Origin: Camarhynchus parvulus | Taxonomy: Eukaryota > Chordata > Aves > Passeriformes > Thraupidae | Length of the DNA: 64,000 bases | Assembly: GCF_901933205.1 (NCBI RefSeq) | Contig: NC_044590.1 | Span: forward strand, 10,443,501-10,507,500 | Direction: 5' to 3' | Shown: in pieces, positions 1 through 10,235 of the stretch | Position numbering within the stretch: position 1 is the first letter of the stretch | How the letters are laid out: each line of letters opens with the position of its first letter | Notes under the pieces: generated by a model | The model's database searches: none | What the model was told of the DNA's origin: nothing | The model's input: only the letters and a program-made list of their open reading frames with translations | Program-made: the position numbers and the translations under genes

Positions 1-735
1 TTGCAGAGCACCAACCCCAAAGGCTGTTCCAGCTCTCCTGCAGGAGATATTTTCACTCCTCTGCAGAGAAGCACTCTCTGGCTCCCCAGAGCTCACAGGT
101 TTTCCCCCGTGCTCTGCTGAGGCTAATGGTTATTGACTTTTAGACATATTTTTTCCTCCTCCCTTCAGATTTTGTAGCAGAAGCACTTTCATCCATTTGA
201 AATGGTGCAATTAAACCAATTTGGGAACGATTTGCAGGTCTGTTCTGCAGGAAGCACTAAGCAAAGCTGTGCTTCCCAGCATTTTGGGAAAAGACTCATA
301 CACTCAAGTAGCTCTGAATGCATGCCCTCAAGCAGGGAAAGTGAAGAGCTTCACACTGACATGTAAATCCCTGCGACAGACTCCTCTAAAACCAAGGAGA
401 GGCACACCCAGAAGCCAAGGAAGTGTTTCACACCTCCTGTAAGTAGGAAGTGTGAGAAGAGATGAAAACTGCCTTCCTTCACCCAAACCTCAGTCACAAC
501 TCCTATCCTGGCACTCACACACCCACTCCTGATGCCATCCAAGGTAACGCTGGTGTCACACAGGGCTCTGGGCACCTCAGAGCTGTGTCAGCGATGGCAA
601 TGCTTTAGAGCCCAACACCACAGCAAGGGCAGCCCATGGATGACAGCACAGATGCCTCTGCACACCACAGATGCCTTCACACCACCTGGAGCTCACGGGC
701 AGCCAGGCAGAACCTGCCAGGCACCAGGGCCATAC

Positions 736-1138
736 CTTCCTCCACGTCATTCCTCAGGGAAGCCTCCAGCAGAGCAACGCTGGCCTCAAAAGACACTTTC
801 TTCCTGTTCACAGCATTTCTCTTCTTTTCATGCTTCCTCTTCTTGTGCTGCATCTCCTTCTCGTACTGGGCCCATTTTTTCAGCTGCTGGGCCCTGCGTT
901 TCTGGGCTGCCCTCAGCCTCTCCAGCGTGGGCACCTTGTCCAGCAGCTGCAGCTCGGTCAGCAGGTCCACGTGGGCATCCATGGCTCCTGCCCAGGCAGG
1001 GGAGGGGGAGGATGGCCCAGGGGGAAGGGATGTCCCAGCACAGCTCCTCGGGATGGCAGCCTCCTGCTGCTATACCAGCATGCTGAGGCCGAGCTGGGGA
1101 GGGCCCATGGCAGAGCCCGGCGGGAAGGTGGTGGGAAC
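736..1138 (-). CDS. PPP1R16B: PPP1R16B (TIMAP) first coding exon, N-terminal 82 codons; partial gene
   Basis: TIMAP is a membrane-associated regulatory subunit that targets protein phosphatase 1, best known in endothelial cells. The start codon is at 982-980. The frame runs 82 codons to 736 and ends one base into codon 83 at a consensus donor (GAAG|GTATGG, GT at 735-734). Upstream is a pyrimidine-rich acceptor ending CAG at 1141-1139, so 983-1138 is 5' UTR. The peptide starts MDAHVDLLTELQLLDKVPTL, which I recognise as the conserved TIMAP/MYPT3 N-terminus. A basic, Lys/Arg-rich helix occupies about residues 28-61. KVSF at residues 62-65 is the RVxF-type PP1-docking motif, followed by EASVALLEAS, which leads into the ankyrin repeats. 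Those repeats and the C-terminal CAAX box lie beyond position 1. The gene follows ACTR5 in the same orientation, as in mammals. Family identity is secure; MYPT3 (PPP1R16A) is the only serious alternative. Confidence 0.9.
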
Positions 1139-1317
1139 CTGAAAGGAGGAGAACAGCAGAGAGATCAGGTGTCAGCAAGCACGTGAGTTCAGCCTGCTGG
1201 AAAACGCAACAGGCAACACCTACCACCTCAAAATGCAGCTGAGTTAACTGTGCTCTAATTGCTTTAATTGTTCTTACCAGCATTGGTGATTTCCTCCTTC
1301 CCTCACTCCAAACCCTC

Positions 1318-1363
1318 TTAATCAAGAGGGTTTTGCACATCCCAGCAAAACCCTCTTGATTAA
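1318..1363. repeat. Perfect 19-bp inverted repeat (hairpin) in PPP1R16B intron 1
   Basis: The left arm is 1318-1336 and the right arm 1345-1363, exact reverse complements separated by the 8-nt loop ACATCCCA. The core AACCCTCTTAATCAAGAGGGTT in the left arm is itself nearly self-complementary. It lies about 180 bp upstream (in transcription sense) of the PPP1R16B coding exon acceptor. Confidence 0.9.
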
Positions 1364-1535
1364 CCAGAAGTTCCACTGTGCAGCTTGTTCATGTCTATTG
1401 CTCACATTAACCCTATCCTACGACCAGAATAAAGTCTTAATGAGCAAAGACCTTCCACATGTTGGATATCATTTGTCAGAGAGCCTGGGAGCAGTTTGAG
1501 TACTGAGACTCCCATCCTTCATCGGGCTGGTCCTT

Positions 1536-1911
1536 TGTCATGGACATATTCTATGAAAAATCCTTTTGCTAGGATTTTTTCTGCTGATAAGCTGAGAGGC
1601 CTCAGAAAAGAAATGTAAACAATGATTATCTGCTGCTGTGGAATGCAACAGGTGCATCTTTGATGGGTCTCATGTGGTTGTTTTCAATTCATGGGCAATC
1701 ACAGTCCAGCTGTCTTGGACTCTCTGGTCAGTCACAAGATTTTATTATCATTCCATTCCTTGCTAGCCTTCTGATGAAATCCTTCCTTCTGTTCTTTTAG
1801 TATAGCTTTAATATAATATATATCATAAAATAATAAATCAAGCCTTCTGAAACATGGAGTCAAGATTCTCATCTCTTCCCTCATCCTGGGACCCCTGCAA
1901 ACACCACCACA
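1536..1911 (+). mobile_element. Family-1 endogenous retrovirus LTR (copy A) followed by a primer-binding site
   Basis: A 376-bp LTR starts TGTCATGGACAT and ends CACCACCACA. It shares its whole length with copies at 7076, 13468, 33440 and (in part) 54605. Shared landmarks are a CCTCAG-rich U3, a CTGCTGCTGTGGAATGCAAC block, a CAATCAC (CCAAT-like) box, an AT-rich TATA and poly-A region with ATAAAATAATAAATCA, and a GAAACATGGAGTCA block near the 3' end. Unlike the solo copies it is followed by a primer-binding site, so it is a 5' LTR with some internal sequence after it. No second LTR and no recognisable gag, pol or env follows. Confidence 0.85.
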
Positions 1912-1912
1912 T

Positions 1913-1928
1913 TGGTGACCCCGAGTGA
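1913..1928 (+). other. Degenerate tRNA-Trp-type retroviral primer-binding site
   Basis: One base after the LTR end, TGGTGACCCCGAGTGA matches the first 12 bases of the tRNA-Trp primer-binding site used by avian alpharetroviruses. One C is missing, then GTGA matches again. Position directly after an LTR CA end makes a chance match unlikely. It points to a class II (alpha/beta-retrovirus-like, ERVK-type) origin for the LTR family. Confidence 0.7.
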
Positions 1929-2892
1929 AGACAAATCCCACATTTGGTGAGCCCCCAGAGGAACACAACCAGAGTCCTGCCCCCCACCCCTGTTCCAGGT
2001 GTCCCCTCCCCACAGTCCTGCTCTGATGCACACCAGCAGCCACCTCCCTGGGGCATTTCAGTCTGAGCAGGCAGGCACAGGTCAGGGGGGACCAGGCTGC
2101 AGTGCCCAGGGCAGCCACAGACACCAGGCAGGGCCATTCCAGCACAAATAACCCAGAAACCAGGGGCTGGACATACTGGGGCTACCTGCCAGGTGCCACG
2201 AGGCCAGGCAGAACTCCACCCACCAGGAGAATCATCTGTGCTGCTCTGCCTCACCCATGCAGCCCCAGCTGAGGACAGATGGATAGACCTGGCTCTCAGG
2301 TATAAATAACACTTAAACCACCTGAGCTCTTAAAAAACAAGGGTTGTGTTCATTTCTCTGTTCCCTCAGGTTTTCTCTTCGCCACACACTAAATCACTCT
2401 GGTTTTGCTGTTCAGGGTCCACAAGCAATGAGAGCAGTCAAGTTCACAGCTCCTGACCCTTGGTGTGACCACAACAGAAACCTCTGAGCAGGGCCACCCA
2501 CAGTGACCAACCAGTCACCTGCTGCACAGGAGGAGGAAACACAGCCCAGATTTCAGGAGATGGCCATTTGAAATAAAGCTGAAATCACAAGCAAATTGAA
2601 TTTATCCTTTCCAATCAGCCCTGTGCAAAGCACATTGAATGGCTCATGCAAAATCCAGGTAAGCAGCAAGTAATCAGGTATGAGAGCTCGTGTGGTTCAG
2701 CCAGCTTGGAGGGGACAAAGAAAAAAGAAAAATAAAGTGTTGATGGGAAAGGGTGACTGAAGTATTGACAAGCACCTGAGAAAGACTTAATAAGATAGCT
2801 GAAGCTCAACCCTGCTGCTGCAAAAGAGAGGAAGCAACAGCTTTGTAAGCACTGGATACAGAGAATCTATGGGAAAAGGAGCAGAGGAGAGG

Positions 2893-3572
2893 CAGCTGGA
2901 CCCAGCTGAGAGCCAAGGTGAGGACACCAAACCTCACCCAGGAGCCATGGTGACAATACCAAACCTTCCCCAGCTGCCATGGTGAGGATATCAAACCTTA
3001 CCCAGCTGAGAGCCATGGTGAGGACACCCAACCTCACCCAGCTGCCATGGTGCAAACACCAAACCTCACCCAGCTGCCATGGTGAGGACACCAAACCTCA
3101 CCCAGCTGCCATGGTGAGGACACCAAACCTTCCCCTGCTGAGAGCCATGGTGAGGACACCAAACCTCACCCAGCTGAGAGCCATGGTGAGGATATCAAAC
3201 CTTACCCACCTGCCATGGCGAGGACACCAAACCTCACCCAGCTGAGAGCCAAGGTGAGGACACCAAACCTCACCCAGCTGCCATGGTGAAAACACCAAAC
3301 CTCACCCAGCTGCCATGGTGAGGACACCAAACCTTACCCTGCTGAGAGCCATGGTGAGGATACCAAACCTCACCCAGCTGCCATGGTGAGGATACCAAAC
3401 CTTCCCCTGCTGAGAGCCATGGTGAGGATACCAAACCTCACCCAGCTGCCATGGTGAGGACACCCAACCTCACCCAGCTGCCATGGTGAGGACACCCAAC
3501 CTCACCCAGCTGCCATGGTGAGGATACCAAACCTTCCCCAGCTGCCATGGTGAGGACACCAAACCTCACGCA
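2893..3572. repeat. Minisatellite, 20 units of 32 or 36 bp
   Basis: I count 20 successive units of the form CCATGGTGAGGACACCAAAC plus CTCACCCAGCTG (32 bp). Some units carry an extra AGAG before the CCATGG (36 bp). Variation is mostly GACACC/GATACC/GATATC and CCTCACCC/CCTTCCCC. The array is bounded by unrelated sequence. ATG in each unit creates many false starts, and the 32-bp units shift frame, so no protein is implied. Confidence 0.95.
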
Positions 3573-6500
3573 TCCAGGGGAGGCAGGAAAAGCCACGGCT
3601 CATCCCTGTCAGAGGGTGAAGCAGCCCATCAAGGAGACTCTGAGGGGCTGCAGGGCAGTGTCCACAGCACACAGCACATCCACCACATCCCAGGGAATCC
3701 TGGCTGAGCCATCCACACCTACTAAACACTGCTGCAGACCTTCCACAGGGCTTTGACCTTACCTATAAATATCTGGGCAGACTGAGAGTGAGACAGGCCA
3801 TTTCCTCCAACAGATAATTGGTCTGGGAACTGAAAACAAACAAACTCAGCCAGAGCACACAGGCAGGTCCAGGCAGCTGTTTTATCCAGCAAATGGTCAA
3901 GGACAGCTTCAGCAGCACCTGCAAACCTTATTCTGAAAATTTCAGGATAGACCTGAACAGGAAAAAAAAAAAAAACCAAACCTGCTTAATTCCACAAGAA
4001 TTTAAGAATGCAAAAAATTGCTTTAGTTCCACACAGGAACAAACCCAAATCCTTGCAAAGTTTTTCATAAGGGAGCTACTAACTCAAAATTCAAACTCAA
4101 TTCACTTGCTTGAGGTGGAAAATACCAATCTGTGGCTTTAGCACGGCACTGAAAAGCAAGGGCAGGTTGCCATGGCTCCTCCACAGCACTCCCAGCTCTC
4201 CCTGACCCCCGCCCACAGCCCCCACAGGCTGGGACTCGCCACAGTCCCCAGCAACCCTGCAGAAAATGCATGAATGCACTCGCCAAGAAGCTTCTCTTTT
4301 GGGACAGACATTTCCCCACGCAGGCACTCAGCTGGAAAGCTCTTCAGCACCTCTGGTGAACTCAGCTCCTGCCCCTGGCAAGCATTCCTGGGCAGTATCT
4401 CTGTTGGCAATCTCAGCCTCTGCTGCAGCAGCACAGCCTGCAGATCTGAGGGCCCAGTCACAATACCTCGAAGGAGGGGAGATAAGGGCAGGAAATGCCT
4501 CTCAGAACACTGCACAGGCACTCCCACCTCGCTCCTTTTCCAGGCCACTTCTGCCATTGTTTGCTCAAAGATGAACAAATATTTTCCAAAACATACCTGG
4601 AGTAGAAATGGGGACCTCATTCTGCAGGATTGTTAAAGCAGGAAACTTTATTTCGGCATTTCACAAGAGAGGCTGGAAGCTTTCTCGTGGGTTTAGTACT
4701 GCGCCTTAGAAAGTGCAATTTATAAGTAAAGGACAAGTGTGCCATGTTTCAGCTTTCCTGCATGCAGCTTATCCTCCACTAGCTCTCACAACAGCAGAAA
4801 TGGGAGATTCAGGTGGTCTGCAAATGGGATTGAAATGGAGAGAGGAGATCCACAGACATCAAGACGTGTCTGGAATGCCAGCATGTCCTCGATCCAACCA
4901 GAAAATGAACCTCTAAAGGAGCTAAAAGGTCACCCTGACAGCTCTTCCTGAAGTGGACACAGCTCAATTTCTCCCAGACATAATTCCCTATCACTCTCAC
5001 AGACCCCAGAGCTCCAAAAAAGACTCTGCCCCCATATCTGCCTGTTTTCCAGTGCCCTGGTTCCTTCCCTGCTCCTAAAGAAATGGCACATTGACTTGTG
5101 GCACAAACAGGTCAGGCTAACTATAGCACAGGTTCAGGCCCCAGCACTTGTTTACCTGCAAAGTGACACAGAAGTGGCTGTGTGGGTGTCTGTGGCTTGC
5201 AAGGCATCACACTTTGGGCTCTGTTTTATTTAAAGAAGCAGAGGGGGCAGGAAAAAAAGCACTTTCCTCGTGTGGGACCGAGCTGAGCAGTTTCCATGAG
5301 CTCAGCAGAAGTGGTGCCACCACTCTGAGCACATCCTGCCACAGACACACACACACAGACACACACACAGCCCCCGGCCCTGCAGGGACCAAAAGGAAGG
5401 CAAGGCACTGGTGCCATCCCCCTCCTCCTGCTATGGCACCAGGGAAAGGCTCACTCTGACCAAAGATCGGCTCCTCAGAAGGGCGCACGAGTGTTGGCCA
5501 ACACTATCGTGGGGGTTTTTTGGTAAATTTGCATTTCCTGTGAGTTTTGTATCACCTGACTCAGCCCAAAAGGATTCTCAAGGCAAGGTTAGTCAGCGCC
5601 AATGCAAGAAGAGACAGCAGTTCTGTGAAGTGGGGGTTCACTGAGTCAGGGGTTGCAGATTGTGCCACCAACCCTGTCTCGCACACAAACTCCTTCCCAT
5701 CTCCCTCTCTGAGGTTGGAACCTGCCTCCCTCAAAGGTCAAAACCAAAGGTACTCATTTCCTCCACAGCACACTCTCAGAGCTGCCCCCTGACCCTCCCA
5801 CTAAGCATTCAACTTGCAGCTTGCCCTAACACTGCTGAGACTGGAGCTGGTCTGCTAAAGCAGCCATGAGGCTGGAGAGGCTCCTCATCTCCCCATCTGG
5901 TGATGAAGCTGGAGCTGAGACCTGCACATCCTCTGTCACATCTTCCCAAGGCAGCACTTAGAGCACAGCAAGACACTTAGCAGAACCCAAACACTCACAG
6001 AAGCCCTTCACTTAAGTGTCATCAACTGATTTCAGTTGTATTCCACTTTAAAAAAAAAAAAACCAAAACCAAAAAACACCCACAAACCATGGAAGAGCAA
6101 CCCTTGAACGGTACACTTTGAAGTGAAAGAGATTTTTTTTAAGTTTTCAAGCAAAGGGAAAGAAGAAAACTTCAGAAGTGGCTACTCTGGGCCTAAGGAG
6201 ATTGTTTCCAGCCACTGGATTGCTCGTGGTGAGGCACCTGCAGGATGGGCCTGGATGGTCAGGTGAGGTGTCTGCAGCACAAAGTCCAGCCGGTGCTATG
6301 AGCAGACAGAAATAGCCCTCTCCTCCCCACACCAAGCTAATCTCTCCACTGGAATTGGAAACCCAGCACCAAAGCCTCCAGCAGGGATCTGAGTGCATAA
6401 GCAGGCAGCAGAGGAGGTGGTGCCTGATTTATTTATTTCATTAACATCAATTCCTGCACCATGGCGAGGTGAGCAGTTGCCAAATTCACCTTTTCTGCTC

Positions 6501-7075
6501 CCTGTGAGGGCCAAGGCCAATCTGTGTGCTCCTGTCCCATGAAATACAAGGTGCCCAGCCCACTGCAGCCATTCTGCTGAGCCCATCCTGTGGAGCAGGC
6601 ACCAATGAAGAATTCACAGGCTTTTCCTTTGGCCATCACCTTCAGCACTGTCCCTGCTGAGGGACACAGGCCAGCCAGAGATGTGTGTTCTGCATGGGTG
6701 CAGAACTGCTGGCCAGGATCTTCCCAGGGTCTGGAGGAAGCAGCAGAGCAGCTCTTCACCCCTTGGTCCCCAATGAGGCACGAAAAAAGCCAAACAGAGC
6801 CAGCCAGAAAGCCCCAGAGAGGAGGAGGAGACAGCCCAAGGGTCAGGCAGGAGCAGCAGGGAAAGGCAGGGGCTCAGCCATCCCCAGGGAGGACAAGGCT
6901 CAGGGGATGTGCCCTGGGGCTGAGCACACACCAGGAGCTCAGGTCCTTTCCCTCCTTCCCACAGCCCAGCAGTGTCCCCCTCCCACCCTTCCCAGGGGGG
7001 GGGGAACACCTGCAGGTCATTTCCATGTCCCACAGAGCGCAGACCCACAGCAGCTCTGCCCACCCCACCAGGCAC

Positions 7076-7466
7076 TGCCACTGACATCTTTTATGAAAAT
7101 CCTTTCCTTAAGATTTTTTCCTCCTGAGAAGCTGAGAGGCCTCAGGAACAAAATGTAAACATTGATTATCTGCTGCTGTGGAATGCAACAGGTGCATCTG
7201 TGATTGGTCTCATGGAGTTGTTTCTAATTAATGGCCAATCACAGTCAGCTGGCTTGGACAGAGAGTCTGAGGCAGCTGCCTTTGTTATCATTCTTTCTTT
7301 TCTATTCTTAGCTTAGCTAGCCTTCTGAGATGAAACTTTTCCTTCTATTCTTTTAGTGTAGTTTTAATGTAATATATATAATAAAATAATAAATCAAACC
7401 TTCTGAAACATGGAGTCAGATCTACATCTCTTCCCTCATCCTAAGACCCCTATGAACACGGTCACA
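7076..7466 (+). mobile_element. Family-1 solo LTR (copy B) with 6-bp target-site duplication
   Basis: A 391-bp LTR starts TGCCACTGACAT and ends ACGGTCACA. It is flanked by the direct repeat AGGCAC at 7070-7075 and 7067+400 (7467-7472). It contains the same U3, TATA/poly-A and GAAACATGGAGTCA landmarks as copy A. Exact duplication of six target bases around a single LTR shows a solo LTR left by recombination and fixes the element's ends. Confidence 0.9.
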
Positions 7467-8625
7467 AGGCACACCTGAGCTGCTCTCACCTGCAGCACCT
7501 CCAGGAAAATGGGAAAAAGAAACACCTCCCTTGCCCTGCTGAGGGGAACAGGAGCCCTGTGCTGGCAGGAGCTCTTGGGGTTTGAATGGTTTATTTGGTT
7601 AATTCATAGAGAGTGCATCAAATCATGTGGGTCCTTCATGCTTACACCACCACAGCCTAAAACTGGTTTTTTTTAATAAAACTTCCTCTGTCACTTCCTG
7701 CCTTTGGGGAAAACATTTCATGAAAGGACACTGCCCTGAGCCCCACCTGGCACAGCCTCACACACCCACAACTGGGGACTGACCACTGGGTTTTCATACA
7801 CACAGGGGTGACACCAACAGCGACCACATGGCAAACTGGGAAGGGTTTCAAACCACAAGAGCAATTCCTGCACAGAATCAGAGCCCCAAACCACTCATTT
7901 TCACCTGCAATGCCACAGGACACAGTCCCATTTCCTTCAGAGCCATGTTTCCTACCTCCTGAAGGCTTTCCTTTTTTCCTGAAGCCCAAATGTTTATTTC
8001 TCCAGTACCACCCTGCCAGGCAGGTTGTACCATCCCCCTTTTCTGGGTGTCTGTGCATGGAGTGTGACACAGGTGGGCACTGACACCATCTCCTCTGGCC
8101 ATCAGGGCTGGTGGCAAGGCTGAAACCTACCCACAGCCCGAGGGCACATCAAACCACAGCTGGACACACACCTGAGCCAGCACCTCACAGTCATCTCCAC
8201 CAAACCCTTCTCCAGAGCATCCACAGGGGAGCAGATGGACACAGATCAAAGTCACTGCAAGAGCCACATCACCACCTCAGGACTGGTATTTCCAGCCCTG
8301 TGCTCCTGCCACAAGGTGCTGGTGGAACCCACAAGCCCCTCAGTGCTGCTCTGAGAGCTCTGGCTATTGCTTCTGGTGGCAAATCCTTCTTGCACACTGT
8401 GTGAGTCTGTGAGCTCCACAGCACCCACAGGTGAACCACATGGAGGAGTGAAAATTATGAAAATTGTTGCTGCCTGATTTAATTTCACTGGTATCTTAGA
8501 AGTAAACAGCTCCTTTCCTCACTCGGGGCTTCAGCTACACTTTAAGCAGCAGATGCTCAGCACTACCAGAAGAATGGTTCCTCCTGAGGGAATGACAGGG
8601 AAAGTGGCAGGAAACATCACTTTTA

Positions 8626-8937
8626 AAAATATATAAATATATACATAAAAATAAATATATATTTATAAAATTATATAAATAAATATAAAAATATATAACT
8701 ATATATTAATTATATAAATATATAATATATAAATATATTAAAACATATCTATAAATATATCTATAAATATATCTAAAATATATATAAAAAATATATAAAT
8801 ATATAATATATATATAATATATATGAAAATATATATAAATATATATAAAGATATATAATATATAAAGATATATATAAAAATACATATAAATATATATATG
8901 AATGTATATAAAAATATATATAAAAATATATATGTAT
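8626..8937. repeat. AT-rich simple-sequence tract (about 310 bp)
   Basis: Almost pure A/T built from overlapping ATATAAATAT-type words. Tyr/Ile-rich open frames on the minus strand here are artefacts of composition. Confidence 0.95.
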
Positions 8938-9869
8938 TTCAGGCAGGACCCCTTAGGGAACACAACTCCTACATCTGCCCTGGAGTGTTGGTGGGGAAGA
9001 GCAGGTACAGAAATATTCTGGGTGAGAGATCTCATCAGAAATTGGGAGAGATTCTTGGCTTTCCCACAGGTTTCTTGTATGCAAAGTAAGTAACTTAATC
9101 TGTGCCCCAATTACCTTCTTAAAGGGAAGATACTGTCTTACCATCTGCAGCAAAGGAACTTGCGTTGCTGCCTGCTGCAAAGGTGCATCATTGTAAAATA
9201 TTTTTCTAGCTTGATGGAAAGCTCAAAATTTCAAGCTAAATTCTGCTCCAGAGAATTAAAAAGATTTTGGTTTGGCTGCTTTATCTCTAATTCCAGATAA
9301 TCTCTCTGTCTTCAATGAGCTCCTTCCCAGCAGAGGGAATAAAATACAAGCAACAGAAAAAAAGTGAAGAAGAAAGTCGAAAAAATCTCACTGGAGCCAA
9401 CACTGGTAATAGAAAAATTTAAGTGCCTCTTTCTTTTCTCCTCCCAACTGTTCCACTCCTAACAATACTGGCAGTTGTTTGAGGAAAGCCCCTCAGTATT
9501 TTCACCATATATTTCCTGTAAACACCCAACATGGCACAATATACATTCTTTTTCCTATCAATATTTCAATGCGGGCTTCCTTAAAAGAATAAAAAAAAAA
9601 AAAAAAACCCTAAAAATCCCTTCTCTGCCAAGCAGCCCTCCCCCAGATCAGTGTGCAGCGAGGAGTGACCCAAACCTGGTGGTGGTGCATAGACACAGAG
9701 GGCTGGGGAGCTCAGCAAACACAGCAGGGCAGGGCTTTGAGCACAGCTCTCACCCAGGATTTAGGAGCACACCAGAGCATTAAAGCTAAACCAGCTCAGA
9801 TCTCACCTCCCTCCATGTGGCTCCTGTGCAGAGCAGCTCCTATAAATGAATTTATCTATAAATTTTGGC

Positions 9870-10235
9870 TTGTTATTATGGCAACACCTGACCTCCAGTC
9901 AAGGTGTAGGAGATGTCCACCACTGAACAGTCAAGAAGGAGTTGATGGGCAGAACTTTGGGAGGGGCTAAAGGGTTAAAAGGTGGAACATCAATTTTTTG
10001 GATGAGCACATGGTGGGAAAAATCCTTTGGCCCCCAGTCCTGTAATATTTTCTCTATTCAGTCTTCTGTTATATTTTTGATAAGGTTTTAATAAACATTC
10101 TAAATTTTTTGAACCTTTCTGCATTAAGCTGCTCTTGCCTGGGGATATTTTCAAATCTATAACTTCCATGTGGATGGTTTTCCCACCCACTAATAGTTGG
10201 GGGTTTCTTCTCCCCTCTCTATTTTTATTCCCTGT
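9870..10235 (+). mobile_element. Possible LTR-like fragment, unclassified
   Basis: The order of signals resembles an LTR: a GGGTTAAAAGG TATA-like word near 9971, then TTTTAATAAACATTC with AATAAA near 10090, then a T-rich region and GCTGCTCTTGCC. I found no second copy in this window and no target-site duplication, so the ends are approximate and the call is tentative. Confidence 0.3.

Noticed and set aside
532..1376. Several open frames overlapping the PPP1R16B exon
   Set aside because: They are shadows of the minus-strand coding exon in other frames.
2867..3298. Repeat-rich open frames through the minisatellite
   Set aside because: The unit length mixes 32 and 36 bp, so frames change along the array, and nothing is conserved outside it.
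8706..9110. Tyr/Ile-rich 134-codon open frame
   Set aside because: It is composed of AT microsatellite sequence.
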